Source of the DNA: Platycnemis pennipes
Lineage: Eukaryota > Arthropoda > Insecta > Odonata > Platycnemididae
Length of the DNA stretch: 64,000 bases
Reading direction: 5' to 3'
Assembly (NCBI GenBank): GCA_933228895.1
Contig: OW121846.1
Location: 113,043,054 to 113,107,053 of the forward strand
In this document: in pieces, positions 10,556 through 22,500 of the stretch
Numbering within the stretch: position 1 is the first letter of the stretch
Layout of the letters: every line of letters starts with the position of its first letter
Position numbers and translations under genes: made by a program
The notes under the pieces: model-generated
Told to the model about the DNA's origin: nothing
Databases searched by the model: none
The model's input: only the letters and a program-made list of their open reading frames with translations

Positions 10556-13500
10556 CTGAAAATGAAAGATATTTCATCAGTATAGTAAATAGAACAAAAA
10601 ACTCCTAGTGAACAGAAAACCTCCCATTTCACCAGGCCAAGGTAAAAAACAATGCATCACTGACTGAGTAAAATCAAGTATAAGATCCAAAGAGCATTCA
10701 TACTTCAATTACGTATCATATATTGCAAAATCATCTTAGCAAATGTGATATTCTCTAGCATTAAGAATCACATTTGTAGTTCATAATCTTGCCAAAATAA
10801 TTCTGTGATGTTTTATGTATGCATTAAGTACACTCTTACAAGAAAACACGTTCACCATATGGAGAAGCCCTTTCCAAGGATTGCAACAAATTTGATGCTT
10901 CTCACCAAATTTGTTTCTCAGCATGGAAGAGTCCAGCATGGAATAGTTCAAGATCTAACCCAACCCCACATGAAATTTCAATGGATTTTAACCCAGCTGC
11001 CAGGGGAGATTGATCATTTTGACCATGGTAGCCTATGCTCCAAATTTTCTCGACTGAGCTGTTGTATATGTACAAGTAATGTGGTATGAAGCCAAGCACC
11101 CAGCTAATGTTCCACACTCAAACTACTTGGGGGCCTTCAAAATGACTCATTTTCAGGGTTTATAGGAGTTTTTCATTTTCATTTTCCCAGAATTTTCCAG
11201 GATTTACAGACCATTATTAGTGATTTTTCTTGACTTTTGAGCACCTGAAAATGCCAATATTTTGGTCATTTATAGAGATAAAAGTGGTATTGAGGAAGCA
11301 AAGAAGTCTAAACTTACATAAAACTGTGGGTTTATTTTCATATTAATCATATGAACTTCCAGTAAAAGAGATCAACACATTTAAGTCAACAAAATAAAAA
11401 TTATCGTTATTAGGACATAAAACTGGAAGGTTTGCCAGTTTTGCATAACAATAGATATTGCTACAATCTTTGGGTACACAAAATAAAAAGAAAATTAGTT
11501 CAACTTTGATGTCAGATTTACAATTTCGTTGAAAATTGAAAGAATGTCAGTGACTTTCTCTGACACTAATTTGGCTTGTTTGGCTTTTGATTCCTCGATC
11601 TGTTGAAAGCGACTCCTCTTGATAATCAAATGAGATTTCTTTGCTTCTTCCTCTTCCCGCTTCTGATTCAGGACATCTTCATAACGCGACCATGCATTTC
11701 TGAATGACAGTATCACCTTTTTGTCAATGGTCATATTCTGAAGCCCACCAACTGCTTTGATAGCATCGTAAATGTGTTTTTGAGCAATCAGGGAATGTCC
11801 CAAATGGTTTTCCACTATAAGCTCTTTGTTGCCAGAGAAACTCCTCTCCACAAAGGCCTGCCCATGGCTCAAGATTCGCACCTTCTTGATTAGGGTATAC
11901 AAGTTTTGGAAGCTCTCCATTCCTTCAAGCAGACCTCTCCAAAAGTGATCAATTCTCTGCACACTTCTGCGATAGACTTTACACGCTTCAATCACTTCAG
12001 TTTTGAAATTCCATAATAATGTGATCACACATTTCTGCTGAAAGCCAGTTTTTCACGTGGAATAACTGGACAGTATTGGGCAATCTAGTAATACTAACAT
12101 TAGGATGATGCAATTATGGCCGGGTCTCGTAATGTGACACTCTCACATGAATTGTACTTAACAGGTGACTTGGAGATTAACGTTTGGCATAATTTAAGCA
12201 ACACATCTTTGCGATCAGTTTTGAATTTCTTCAACTTCTCCGCACTCCATATAAGTTTCCTCAGCTCGGCTTGTAAATTGGGGGGGTGGGCGGGAGCCTT
12301 CTGGAGCCCCCCTGGCACTTAGACCTCTTTAGATCCATTGTGCCTACCCACATTTAACCTGCCCACCACTTGCAGACAGGGGACAAGAGCACCACGGTAG
12401 AGGTATGGAAGGGGGCTACCCATCCAACCTCCATCCGGGCCCAAAGTTGCTTAACTTCAGTGATCTGACGGGAACCGGTGTATCAACCTGTCTAGGCCCT
12501 TGCCCCAGCTCGGCTTTAACTGCAGTTCCATACTTCAAATGCTTGTCAAGTAAGAAGTTTTCTGTTTTCTTGAGATTGACATCAACTACTGACTTAGCCT
12601 TATCTAAGATATCACCTTTGATGAAGAGAGACATAAGGTCTCTGATCAGAGAAGACAGGTCTGTATACAAGAATGGAACCATTGGTTCCTTACATTGATA
12701 TGCTCTGGAAGGGTTTTCATTGCTGAGAAATGTATGCAAAGAAGGCTGACCTGGCAGGCAATAAGCAATTTGGCAATTTTCCAACAGGCCTGATGTCATG
12801 TTAAAGTAGCTCATTGAATCAATCTTGATTTTTTTCTTCCACAAAGCCTTCTACAAATTTGGCTAAGTTTGAAAGTGACTTAAGAGCAGTTACAACCACT
12901 TCCTCATTTTCTAGCCATCTTACTGCACAGAACTTTGCAGGAAAAACAGGGTCACATTCTTCACTGAACCTAATATTATCACTTCTTTTAGCAGGTACAT
13001 CTTGGAACACGCAGTAAATTCTATGCAAGAATTCAACCAGTTTCCAATCAAGAGACTTAAATCCACCCTTGAAGCTATTATTGGCAGTATGAAGGCCACA
13101 GGATCCCATGTCAAGAAAAATAGGGCTATTGGGTCCATTTTATTCAAGTAAATAAGCCTGAAGCTCTTTGAGACAAGCCAAGTTGACATTAATAATAATA
13201 ATAAAAGGTCTTTATTGGGGCGAGATTGAGACAAAACTGTCCCTTCTGCCATCTAACCCCTAGCCATCTATTGAAACTTGAAGCGTTTTGGCCCTTATTA
13301 GGGTCATCTATTATATATTAGGGCCATCTATTGAAACTTGAAGCATTTTGGTAAGTGAGAGCTCTTTCAGCTCTGGTTGAAAGGTCTTGCGTAGATCTAC
13401 AGTCTTGCATAGATCATAGGGAGTGACACTACAGAATGTAATTGCGAATTGTTACAATGCATAACAGAGATTGAAGGGGAGGGATCAAGCAACGGACTCT

Positions 13501-16500
13501 GCTTTGCTGAGCCCATTGCTTGGGGTGAAAAACAAAGTCCAAGTCAGCCAATCCTGAGGTGACCAAAGAAAGGGTAAAAGTCAACGCGGCGGAAGTCTGG
13601 CAACGTGACGAAATAGGTGATGAGCGTGTAAAGTGAGGCAGGTTTGGCAACCTCGCACCCTCCACAGTACTACAATTAGAGCCCTGCAAAACGGCCTCCA
13701 TACTCGGCTATAATCGGTCGGCTGGTTATGAGTCACCGCCTCAGGTACGTTTTTGACGGAGAAATAGGTGAGGAGCCCGCACCCTGACGGAGTATTCGGA
13801 AATCTGAAGCCGAGTATGGCTATACTCGATATCACCGAGTGCATTCCTACTCGGCCGACCGCCACTAGCAATCGCTCCTCGTATTCGCAACCAGGAAGTT
13901 GCCCGCAGTATTTGACTCGGCTCGCTTCGGTGACTTACGCAGGCATGGGTACTCCTGCATGCGTGCAAATTGCAAAAAAAGAGATTATTGACAAAATAGC
14001 GGACGGAAGATGTGTGCTACAATCAAAAGCAGGGTCAAGTAGTAGCCAAGTTTGGCAAAAATTCGACACCATGTGTAACGTCCCTACAATGTTAAGTGAA
14101 GGTTATGTGCGGTGTCGCGTGTGCAAAACTATTCTTAAATACTCGTCAAGCACAACTATCCTTTTGGCCCACAAATGTAGGTTCTCCAAAAACCCCGAAG
14201 CTCCTTTCGAAGTGCCAACTTCTATAAAATCTGAGATAACAGGGAAATGTGTTTGTTGGTGTGGTCTCGATTTACGTCTATTCAACATTATAGCTGGAAA
14301 AGGATTCCGCGAGTTAGTGCAAAAGCTGATAGAAGTGGGGGCAAAATATGGTGATGTTAATTTGGAGGATATTGTGCCAAACCCGACAACTATTTCACGG
14401 CGGGTGACCGAAATAGCCGACAGCATAAGGGCTCGAGTGATTCCTGAAATCAAGGCTGCAATGGATCTGAGTGAATGCACGGCGACATCTGATATGTGGT
14501 CTGATAGGTTGATTGGAAGAGACGATCCACAGTCCAGCACGGTGCTAGAGTGGTGGAAAAGGCGAAATGATGTATTCCTGCACTTATCAAAATTAGCAAG
14601 GAGATACTTGTGCATTCCGGCAACAAGCGCCTCGAGTGAAAGGACCTTCAGCACGGCAGGCCACGTCATAAATGACAGACGAAACAGCATTAGTCCTGAT
14701 AATGTCAGTGATTTATTATTCCTTCATAGCAACTTAGCACTTACTGTAAGTATATTAATGTGGGCAATAGTTGTAGCAATTGTTTTCGTACGTGTGTCAT
14801 GGCGTCAGCATATATTTTTACTTTTTTCTTCTCAGGAAAACCAGTGATTGTCGTGGTCACGGAAGTAGATTACAAGTTTATTTTAGGACTGCAAGAAATC
14901 CGCCAATAAATTATAAATTATGTTTCCATTCTACAATGTAAGCCTTAGTTATTTTGTTTCCCTCCACCAGGCCATTTAATATGTGGTCAAAATATATTCT
15001 TTTTCATAGCATATTCAGTTCATCATTTGAGGTAGTTGTAATTCTCCAATCAATAAACCTTGGGTAATTCATAATTAAAAACAAAAGTACGTAAATTAAC
15101 CCACTAACAAAATTAAAGAACAATCTGATGAAGAAATGTCCTTTCAATTAGCAAGAAATATCATATACTTTATCTAGAGTAATGCTGGTCTATACACACG
15201 AACGATTTGAAAAAATGATAAAGAATATTTAAATGATGACCTAAAAGCAATTGAAAAATGGTGTCCTACATGGCAGTTAGAAGTAAGTTTAAAAAAATGT
15301 CTAGTAATGAATTTTTGGAAATAGAATTGTTCTCCTACTAGCACGTACAAAATAAGCAATAATTAACGAATTAACAAACATGGGATCCATTAAATATCTT
15401 GGAATAAGACTGACACATGATCTTTCCTGGGGTAAACACATAGGTACGTGAAATAATGGGTCAAGCTAATCGTGGACTGGGATTCATCAAAAGAGTATTG
15501 GGTAAATGTGACGAACATGTACGAGAAATCAGCTACTTTTCCCTTGTTAGACCTCATTTGGAATATGCTGCCAGTGGGATCCCTACGAAATTGGTCTCAA
15601 TAACAAACTTGAACGTGTGCAGCGAAGGTCGGCAAGATTTGTAAAGGGACAGTACGATAACTATATTAGCGTAACCAGTCTATTAAATGATTTAAAATGG
15701 GAATCCTTGTCAGATCGCAGGTTGAAATTTATACTTAATCTCTTAAATAAATTCCAAGATAATATTTTCAGTGATGACGTTCAAAATATTTTGCGAACCC
15801 CAACTTACTATGGTAGGCCATAATTACAAAATTAGAGAAATCGATTGCCGAACTGACAGATTCAAAATGTCCTTTTTTCCTCGTACAATTAGGGATATGA
15901 ATAGCAGTAAACATGTCCAATATGAGTGAATCAATCCATGGCATGGGTGGTTGCATGTTGGTGTGAGGACTTGAAGGCATGTTTTTGCATGCTTGCTTTG
16001 CTATTTTTATCTTTTTAAATAGTGAAGTTTGGACTGGTATATTGATATTAATCCTTTTAAATGCATGATATGTAGTGTATGTTTGTTGAGAAATCATCCC
16101 CTGCCACACAACTTTGTGGTGGCATGTAGGGTATTATGCAGATGTAGATTTCCTACCTAGTTGGCTCATATATATCACCTGATAGTTCGCCCATTACAGT
16201 AGTTACAAGAAAATGTCTCCGTCACTCCAAATGCAGCTCTCCAATTAAGTTGCTTAAATGCATGATTTATACTAATGGTCTAACTTTCCAAGCAATATTT
16301 TCATGTACGCATGAAACACCTTCCACATAATAGTCACACTATCAGAAGACTCAGCTGAGAATTTTACGGCTACATCGGTAGGGACATTACGGCAGGGAGT
16401 TGCTGACTATATTTATAGGAACATATATTTATTCCCAGCGAAGGAGTTCAGTACGATATCACCCAAATACTAACCCTTTTTCGATTTCCCTCTATTTCGA

Positions 16501-19500
16501 CCATTTTATTTTTTCCTAAAGGTAGATGAATCGATGGAACACATCCAAAATTTTTGAGCCTATTACTCAGTTCAGAATTTCTTACAAGACGAAATCTTAT
16601 TTCAAATCGGTGAAATATGGAATGTTTAGAGACGATGACTTTTGTTTGGTAGATGAATACTTATGGCGATTTAATTTTAAATGATGAACTCGATATATTG
16701 CGTCATATGTAGCGTATTTGTCTCAGAGGAGGTCATATTACGGACACCAAACCATGAACCTGCGCTCCGGAACAAGTCGCTGCGCTCCGGCTAGCCTTGA
16801 CGAAAATCCAAGCTAACACCGAGTGTATGTACACTCATCGGTTGCTCGTAGACTCGGGGCGAGCGATCGATCAAGTAAATCCAGACTCGGTTGACTCTGC
16901 ACTCGAGTGTGTGCATTCGATTCAGCCGGCAACCAAGTGAGCGTGAGCGAGTATGGAGACCATTTTGCAGGGCTCTAACTACAATGCGCTTATCAAACAA
17001 ACGCTCTGCAGTTCATTCAAATGCCAACACACTTCTATTCCCATTTATTTAACTACATAGCACGACAAGATGAGTAAAGCAACACACAGGTTTTATGCCA
17101 AACATTTAATTAAAATTAAACTAAGTGGGATCAAAAGTGTAACATTATAATGGTGTATAGCAGTTATTAAATTGCAAGTCAGGGACTCATCAATTCTTTC
17201 GCTAAGCCGCTAGAGTGACTTCATTGTTGTCGCTAGCAAAAGTCTCTCTTGGTGAATGTTTACATTTGCTATATGTTCGCCAGACAGAACGAGAATAACT
17301 TTTTCATCATCAGAGGGACAAAGCGAACCATTCCTGGCAAAATCGCTAGCAAATGAAAATGAGAATATGGCACACCATTCACCAATCTTTTCCCCAAATC
17401 GGCTATAGCCAGAAAGAACCAGATTAGGGCCCCTGGGGTGCCTCCGCAGCGAAGCCGGCCTGAGGCCAGTCATCCCCTCCTTTACCCCACCCTCCATTCC
17501 TATGTACAGTTTTCGATCTCTTGGCGTTTCCAGGTGATAAATTCCGAAATATGATCATTTTGTGATTTTTCCCTGACCCCATGTAAAATTCCCTGACTTT
17601 TCTAGGATTTCCAAGGCCATTTTCATTTTCCCTGATTTTTCCAGGTTTTCCAGGTTCCTATAAACCCAGATATACATATGGCTGCTGGATAATCAAGCAG
17701 TGGATACCAGCTGACTAGCCCTTTGAATGAGGGCAATGGCAGACCAGAGTATCTGGAGAAAATAACAAAAGAGGAATTCTGTGACTTCTCTGGGAACAGA
17801 AAATACATTTAAAACCAATAAAGAGACACTCACATGGTTATACATCATCATCATCAGTCAAAAATCATACTATTGTTTGATGCAGCCCTCCACTTGATTC
17901 TTCTCCACTCGCACACTCACTCATTAGTGTTACAAACAATCGTCACACAAAAAATTAAGGGAATCAAGGTAAAAACAAAAAAAAACTGTGACTCACACAA
18001 TCACTCACTCACTCAGGAGTTTATACTAAATACCATCACCCTCGTGAGTTCAATCACACACACAAAAGCAGGGTTTATGAGGATTTCTCCAATAACAGTG
18101 ACCCATCATACACACAAGACAACAATAAAAGTGGGGAATAGTAAATTGATGAGAATAAAAAGGAAAACTAAATGAATAGAGTAATTAAAATAAAATTGAT
18201 AATGACTTTCAAGCACTCATTCACGTGGGTTTGCAAATGATATACAGTCACCCTCATGAATCTCAATCACACATACACATACAAGCAGGGTTAGGGACTT
18301 CTTACTCAATCACACACTCGGGTTTGTACATTCACAGAGTACAGTCACCCTCGTGAATCACATTCACGCACACAATCAGGGTTTACGAGGAATCTCCTTC
18401 GCCAGTGACCCATCACACACGCAGGGAAAGAAGTAAGGATGGGGAAAGGATGCCCAACGTCAAAAACTGACCCCGGGTGTTTTGTCCACCAAGCAGGCCT
18501 TGTCAGAGAAGAATGCCTGCTTGGCAGGTAAAAGAGGAAGCCTGCTTGGCGGGCGAAACACCTGGTGTCAGTTTTTGACGTTGAGCGTCCTTCCCCCATC
18601 CTTACTCCTTTCCCTTTGTGTGTGATGGGCCACTGGCATTGGAGAAATCCTCATACGCCCTGAATATGTGTGTGATACAGAGTGACTGTATTTATGTAGT
18701 ACGCAAACTTGAGTGAGTGAGTGATTGAGTGAGTCACTGTTCCTTTTTATTTTTTACCTTGATTCCCTTAATTTTGAGCGTGACGATTGTTTGTAACACT
18801 AAAGAGTGAATGTGCAAGTGTGTCATTTACTTCCATTTAAATTTCTTTGTATGCTTGATTTTGAACGAGTGATTGAGAGCTCCCTTACTTTGTATATACT
18901 CCTTCCTTCCACCCCTCCCGCTTTTGTATTCCTCTGCCCCTTAAGCTTACGGCTTTGGGGATATTTTATTCTTCAATTTTGTACTGCATAAAGCTGTAGA
19001 GATGTTCTCTTCATTGTAATTTCTTGGGTTGTGATTTTTAAACAATGTGTTGGCAACCACTACCTTCTGTTGTGTGCAGAACTCCAGCAGTATTTCTCCT
19101 CTCTCATCTCCATTTCCTAAGCTGTATTTTCCAGTTATTCTTCCATCTTGACCTTCACCTATGACAGCGTTCTAGTCTCCTAAAATAATTAGGTTTTCTT
19201 CTCCTCTTACCTGTTTTATTACTTCCGTGATATCTTCGTAGACGTCTTCCACTAACTTCATCTTCGTAGTCTGACGTAGGCATGTAAACTTGCACCACAA
19301 TGGTATTTGTAAGCTTAGTTTCAATTTTAACCCTTATAATCCTCTAACTGTACTGTAGGAAGCTCTTCACACACAGTCCTGCACTCTTCCTGAGCATTAT
19401 GCCTACTCCAGCATTACCATTCAGGGATCCGGTGTGAATAATTGTATGACTTCCACTCCAAAAGTCTCCTCCTTCGGGGCATCTCATTTCACTGATTCCT

Positions 19501-22500
19501 AATACATCGAGGTCCATTCTCCACATTTCCACCTTGGGATATTTTATTCTTCAATTTTGTACTGCATAAAGCTGTAGAGATGTTCTCTTCATTGTAATTT
19601 CTTGGGTTGTGATTTTTAAACAATGTGTTGGCAACCACTACCTTCTGTTGCCAGCAGAACTCCAGCAGTGTTTCTCCTCTTTCATTTCGTTTTCCTAATC
19701 CACATTTTCCGGTTATTTTTCCATCTTGACCTTCACCTATGACAGCGTTCCAGTCTCCTAAAATAATTAGGTTTCCTTCTCCTCTTACCTGTTTTATTAC
19801 TTCCGTGATATCTTCGTAGACGTGTTCCACTTCTTCATCTTCATAGTCCGACATAGGCATGTTAAGTTGCACCACAATGGTATATGTAGACTTGGTCTCA
19901 ATCTTCACCATTATAATCCTCTCACTGTACTGTACGAAGCTCTTCGCACACAGTGCTACACTCTACCTGAGCATTATGCCTACTCCAGCATTACCATTCA
20001 GTAATCCGGTGTGAATGATTCCATAACTTCCACTCAAGAAGTCTCCCTCTTTGGGCCCTATATCACTTCACTGATCCCTAATATTTTGTGGTCCATTCTC
20101 CACATTTCCACCTTCAGGTTCTCCTATCTCCCACAGGTCCACAGTGATCGCACGTTCCATGTTCCTACCCTAAAATGTCTATCACACTTGACTGATGTTC
20201 TCTCTCAGGTAGTCCCCACCCAGAGATCCTACTACGACGGTTAAAGTAAATGTTACCATGCCTCTAGTGAAATGAGTACCACTGTACCAACCCCAGTGGT
20301 CTCCACCTTCACTCATATGAGTGATGAGAAGCATAGCTGTTTGTGGCCTCCGGTAGCCAAGTCATGGCATCTTCACAGGTTCTGAATTATTTTAAGGCCT
20401 ACCATACCCAGTGATAGACCAATACCCCCTCAGAATGCCATTGCTTTTTGTCCACGACTGCTTATTCGATGAGTAAACTCGCTTATCTTGCAGTTAACCT
20501 TGATATCTAGAGGTCGACCCATCATCCGCAACCTGGTGGATGCACTCTGTGGCTTTAAGCTCAGCTGGTCGAGCCGGCAGCATGATTATACAAGCTACAT
20601 AATCAGTTGGGAGCTAAACAGTGAAATTTTATGGTATTAGTACTGAAGCCTCCACCATCATTTGGTGTATCAGAGCATATTTTGAGCATGCTTGCCAAGT
20701 TTTATTTTACCAATTAATTTCAATGTCTTGGCTCAGGTGCAATTAATTGTCACATTTACAAAGACAACTGACACCAAGACATTGAAATTGATTAGAAAAA
20801 TAAAACCACCCCTTCACCTCTTCATCTCAAGAAACCCAATCTAGCCACTCTATTCAATCTCCCCCACCACCTCTTGCCCTCATGCAAAAATGAGTGCTAC
20901 TGACATCTCGGTGCCCAGCCTCATATTTTCTCCCACTCCTTAGGTCAATCATTTCAGAGTGATTGTGGGGTGGTACAATTCTGCTGCAATCTCAGAGGGA
21001 AGGCCTTCTGGCATAAAAAAGAAAAACAACTCCCACCACTAATCCAACCATAGACAAATTTTGCCAGAAATAAGATTAAGAACTCAAATCACTGCCCCAA
21101 AATTACCCGCTAGAAGTATTCTCCAACCTCCTCCTAATGCTTAGATAAAAGAGAGGTTGCATAGTTAGATAGGTGATATTTGATCATCGTGATGGTGAAA
21201 AAGTCTTATGTGATCAGGCATCAACGCCTTTTTTCGGCGTAGTTTGACCTTCCCACGTAAGTCGCTGCGTAGTTAATAATCTACTCCATAGATGACGCCT
21301 GTTGTCCATTACAGTAAAAGGCGCTACACACGTTCCAACCCGATCACCCGACACGAACGAACTCCCCGACCATCCCTGTCGGGGCCAGCTCTACAGACGT
21401 CCAAACCAATCCACCCGACCCGACCAGCTTACCATATATTCCTCAGTACACAACGTGATCTCGTGGAGTGAAGTTGGTTTCGGCTTGTGTAGGCAATGGC
21501 TCCGCATTTTTCAAAACATCAAAAAATAGGTTTGGCTTCAGCCAATTTGGTTCTTATTGATGACATCAAAAAAAAGAGAAGAGTATGGGTGAAGAAGTGG
21601 CTGCTTAAGAGACGAAGTTTCACCCACATGAATTTACTTCGAGAATTGGATGGAAATGATTTCCGAAATTATTTGAGGATGGACGAAGTGTGTTTCATGG
21701 AGTTGCTTGGCAAGATCAAACCTCAAATTGATAGAAAAAATACAGTTATGAGGGAATGCATAAGTGCTGAAGAGAGGCTTGTGTAGTGATGGAAAAATGT
21801 CGGTCAAAATCGATTTTTCGAGCAATCGATTTTTAATCGAAATGAAAAAATTGAATTTTGAAAATTCAATTTTTTCATTTCGATTTCATCGATTTTTCAT
21901 TTCATTCGATTGAATCAGCAAAAATTGAAATTTGAACCAAAAGATCGATTAATCGAAAAAATCTAAGGTTCATTTTTGAAAAAAATGCAGTTGGTATAAA
22001 AACTGTTTATTATTCATTTGAAAAACGCTCATAATACATATTTGAATAGTATAAAAAAATCCCTAAAAATCTACTTAGAAAACATTCTTGCATTATTAGT
22101 CGTAAAAATTTACAATTTACTCTAATGTGGATCACCGCTTGGAATCATTCGGCTTCACTAAAATTTTTAAGAAAGATCAATTGATTGAGATGCTTTCTTG
22201 ATGATCTAGGGTGTGCCTTTTCAATTTTACCGGCCTTAGAGAAAAGTCTTTCACATGGGACGGATGACGTTATCATACTCAGCACTCTGATCGCGAAACG
22301 GTACGTGTTGGGGTATTCACCCTTTATCTCCTCCCAGACTTCCAGAGGATTTGGGTTGACTTTCCTATCGACAGGTGGCCTGTTGAGGTATTGCCTAACT
22401 TCTACTGGCATCTACTTCTAACAAGAAGTGACCTCAGTGGCAGTTCATCGAGGACCTCTGCTGACTACTATGCGCTGCTGAGATCAAACGAAATGGTCAA

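Larger units (their letters stand above)
13677..16977 (+). mobile_element. hAT transposon with internally deleted transposase
   Basis: The TIR TAGAGCCCTGCAAAA at the left is matched by an inverted copy at the right (TTTTGCAGGGCTCTA). An exact 8-bp duplication ACTACAAT lies at 13669-13676 and 16978-16985. Both subterminal regions are packed with CGAGT/ACTCG words (13710-13930 and 16800-16950), likely transposase-binding repeats. It carries a shortened but open transposase frame (13945-14847) and a LINE RT scrap (15170-15920). It is nested in the older hAT-like relic. Confidence 0.93.
11154..17667 (-). mobile_element. Composite hAT-like relic with CAGGGTTTATAGGA-type ends
   Basis: The left end reads CAGGGTTTATAGGA and the right end, inverted, reads GGGTTTATAGGA. 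Both are followed by AT-rich stretches with matching TTTCATTTTC and TTTTCCAGG words. Between them on the minus strand lies the broken hAT-like gene at 11495-13150. It is interrupted by a 5S-derived SINE (12273-12505) and a complete second hAT (13677-16977), which inflate it to 6.5 kb. No exact target duplication was found, so the outer limits are provisional. Confidence 0.5.

Noticed and set aside
12405..12510. Functional 5S rRNA gene
   Set aside because: The match is partial and diverged, is joined to an unrelated body, and is flanked by a target duplication. It is a SINE head, not a gene.
14103..14690. 195-codon minus-strand frame
   Set aside because: It is the antisense shadow of the hAT transposase frame and has no independent resemblance.
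17834..18175. Plus-strand frame rich in His and Thr
   Set aside because: It is a translation of the CACTCACTCA repeats of foldback copy A.
18345..18599. 84-codon minus-strand frame
   Set aside because: It lies in the palindromic centre of the foldback element and is a by-product of the repeat.
17905..18972. CRISPR-like or satellite array from regular TGAGTGAG repeats
   Set aside because: The repeats are part of inverted arms of a eukaryotic foldback element, with no spacer regularity.
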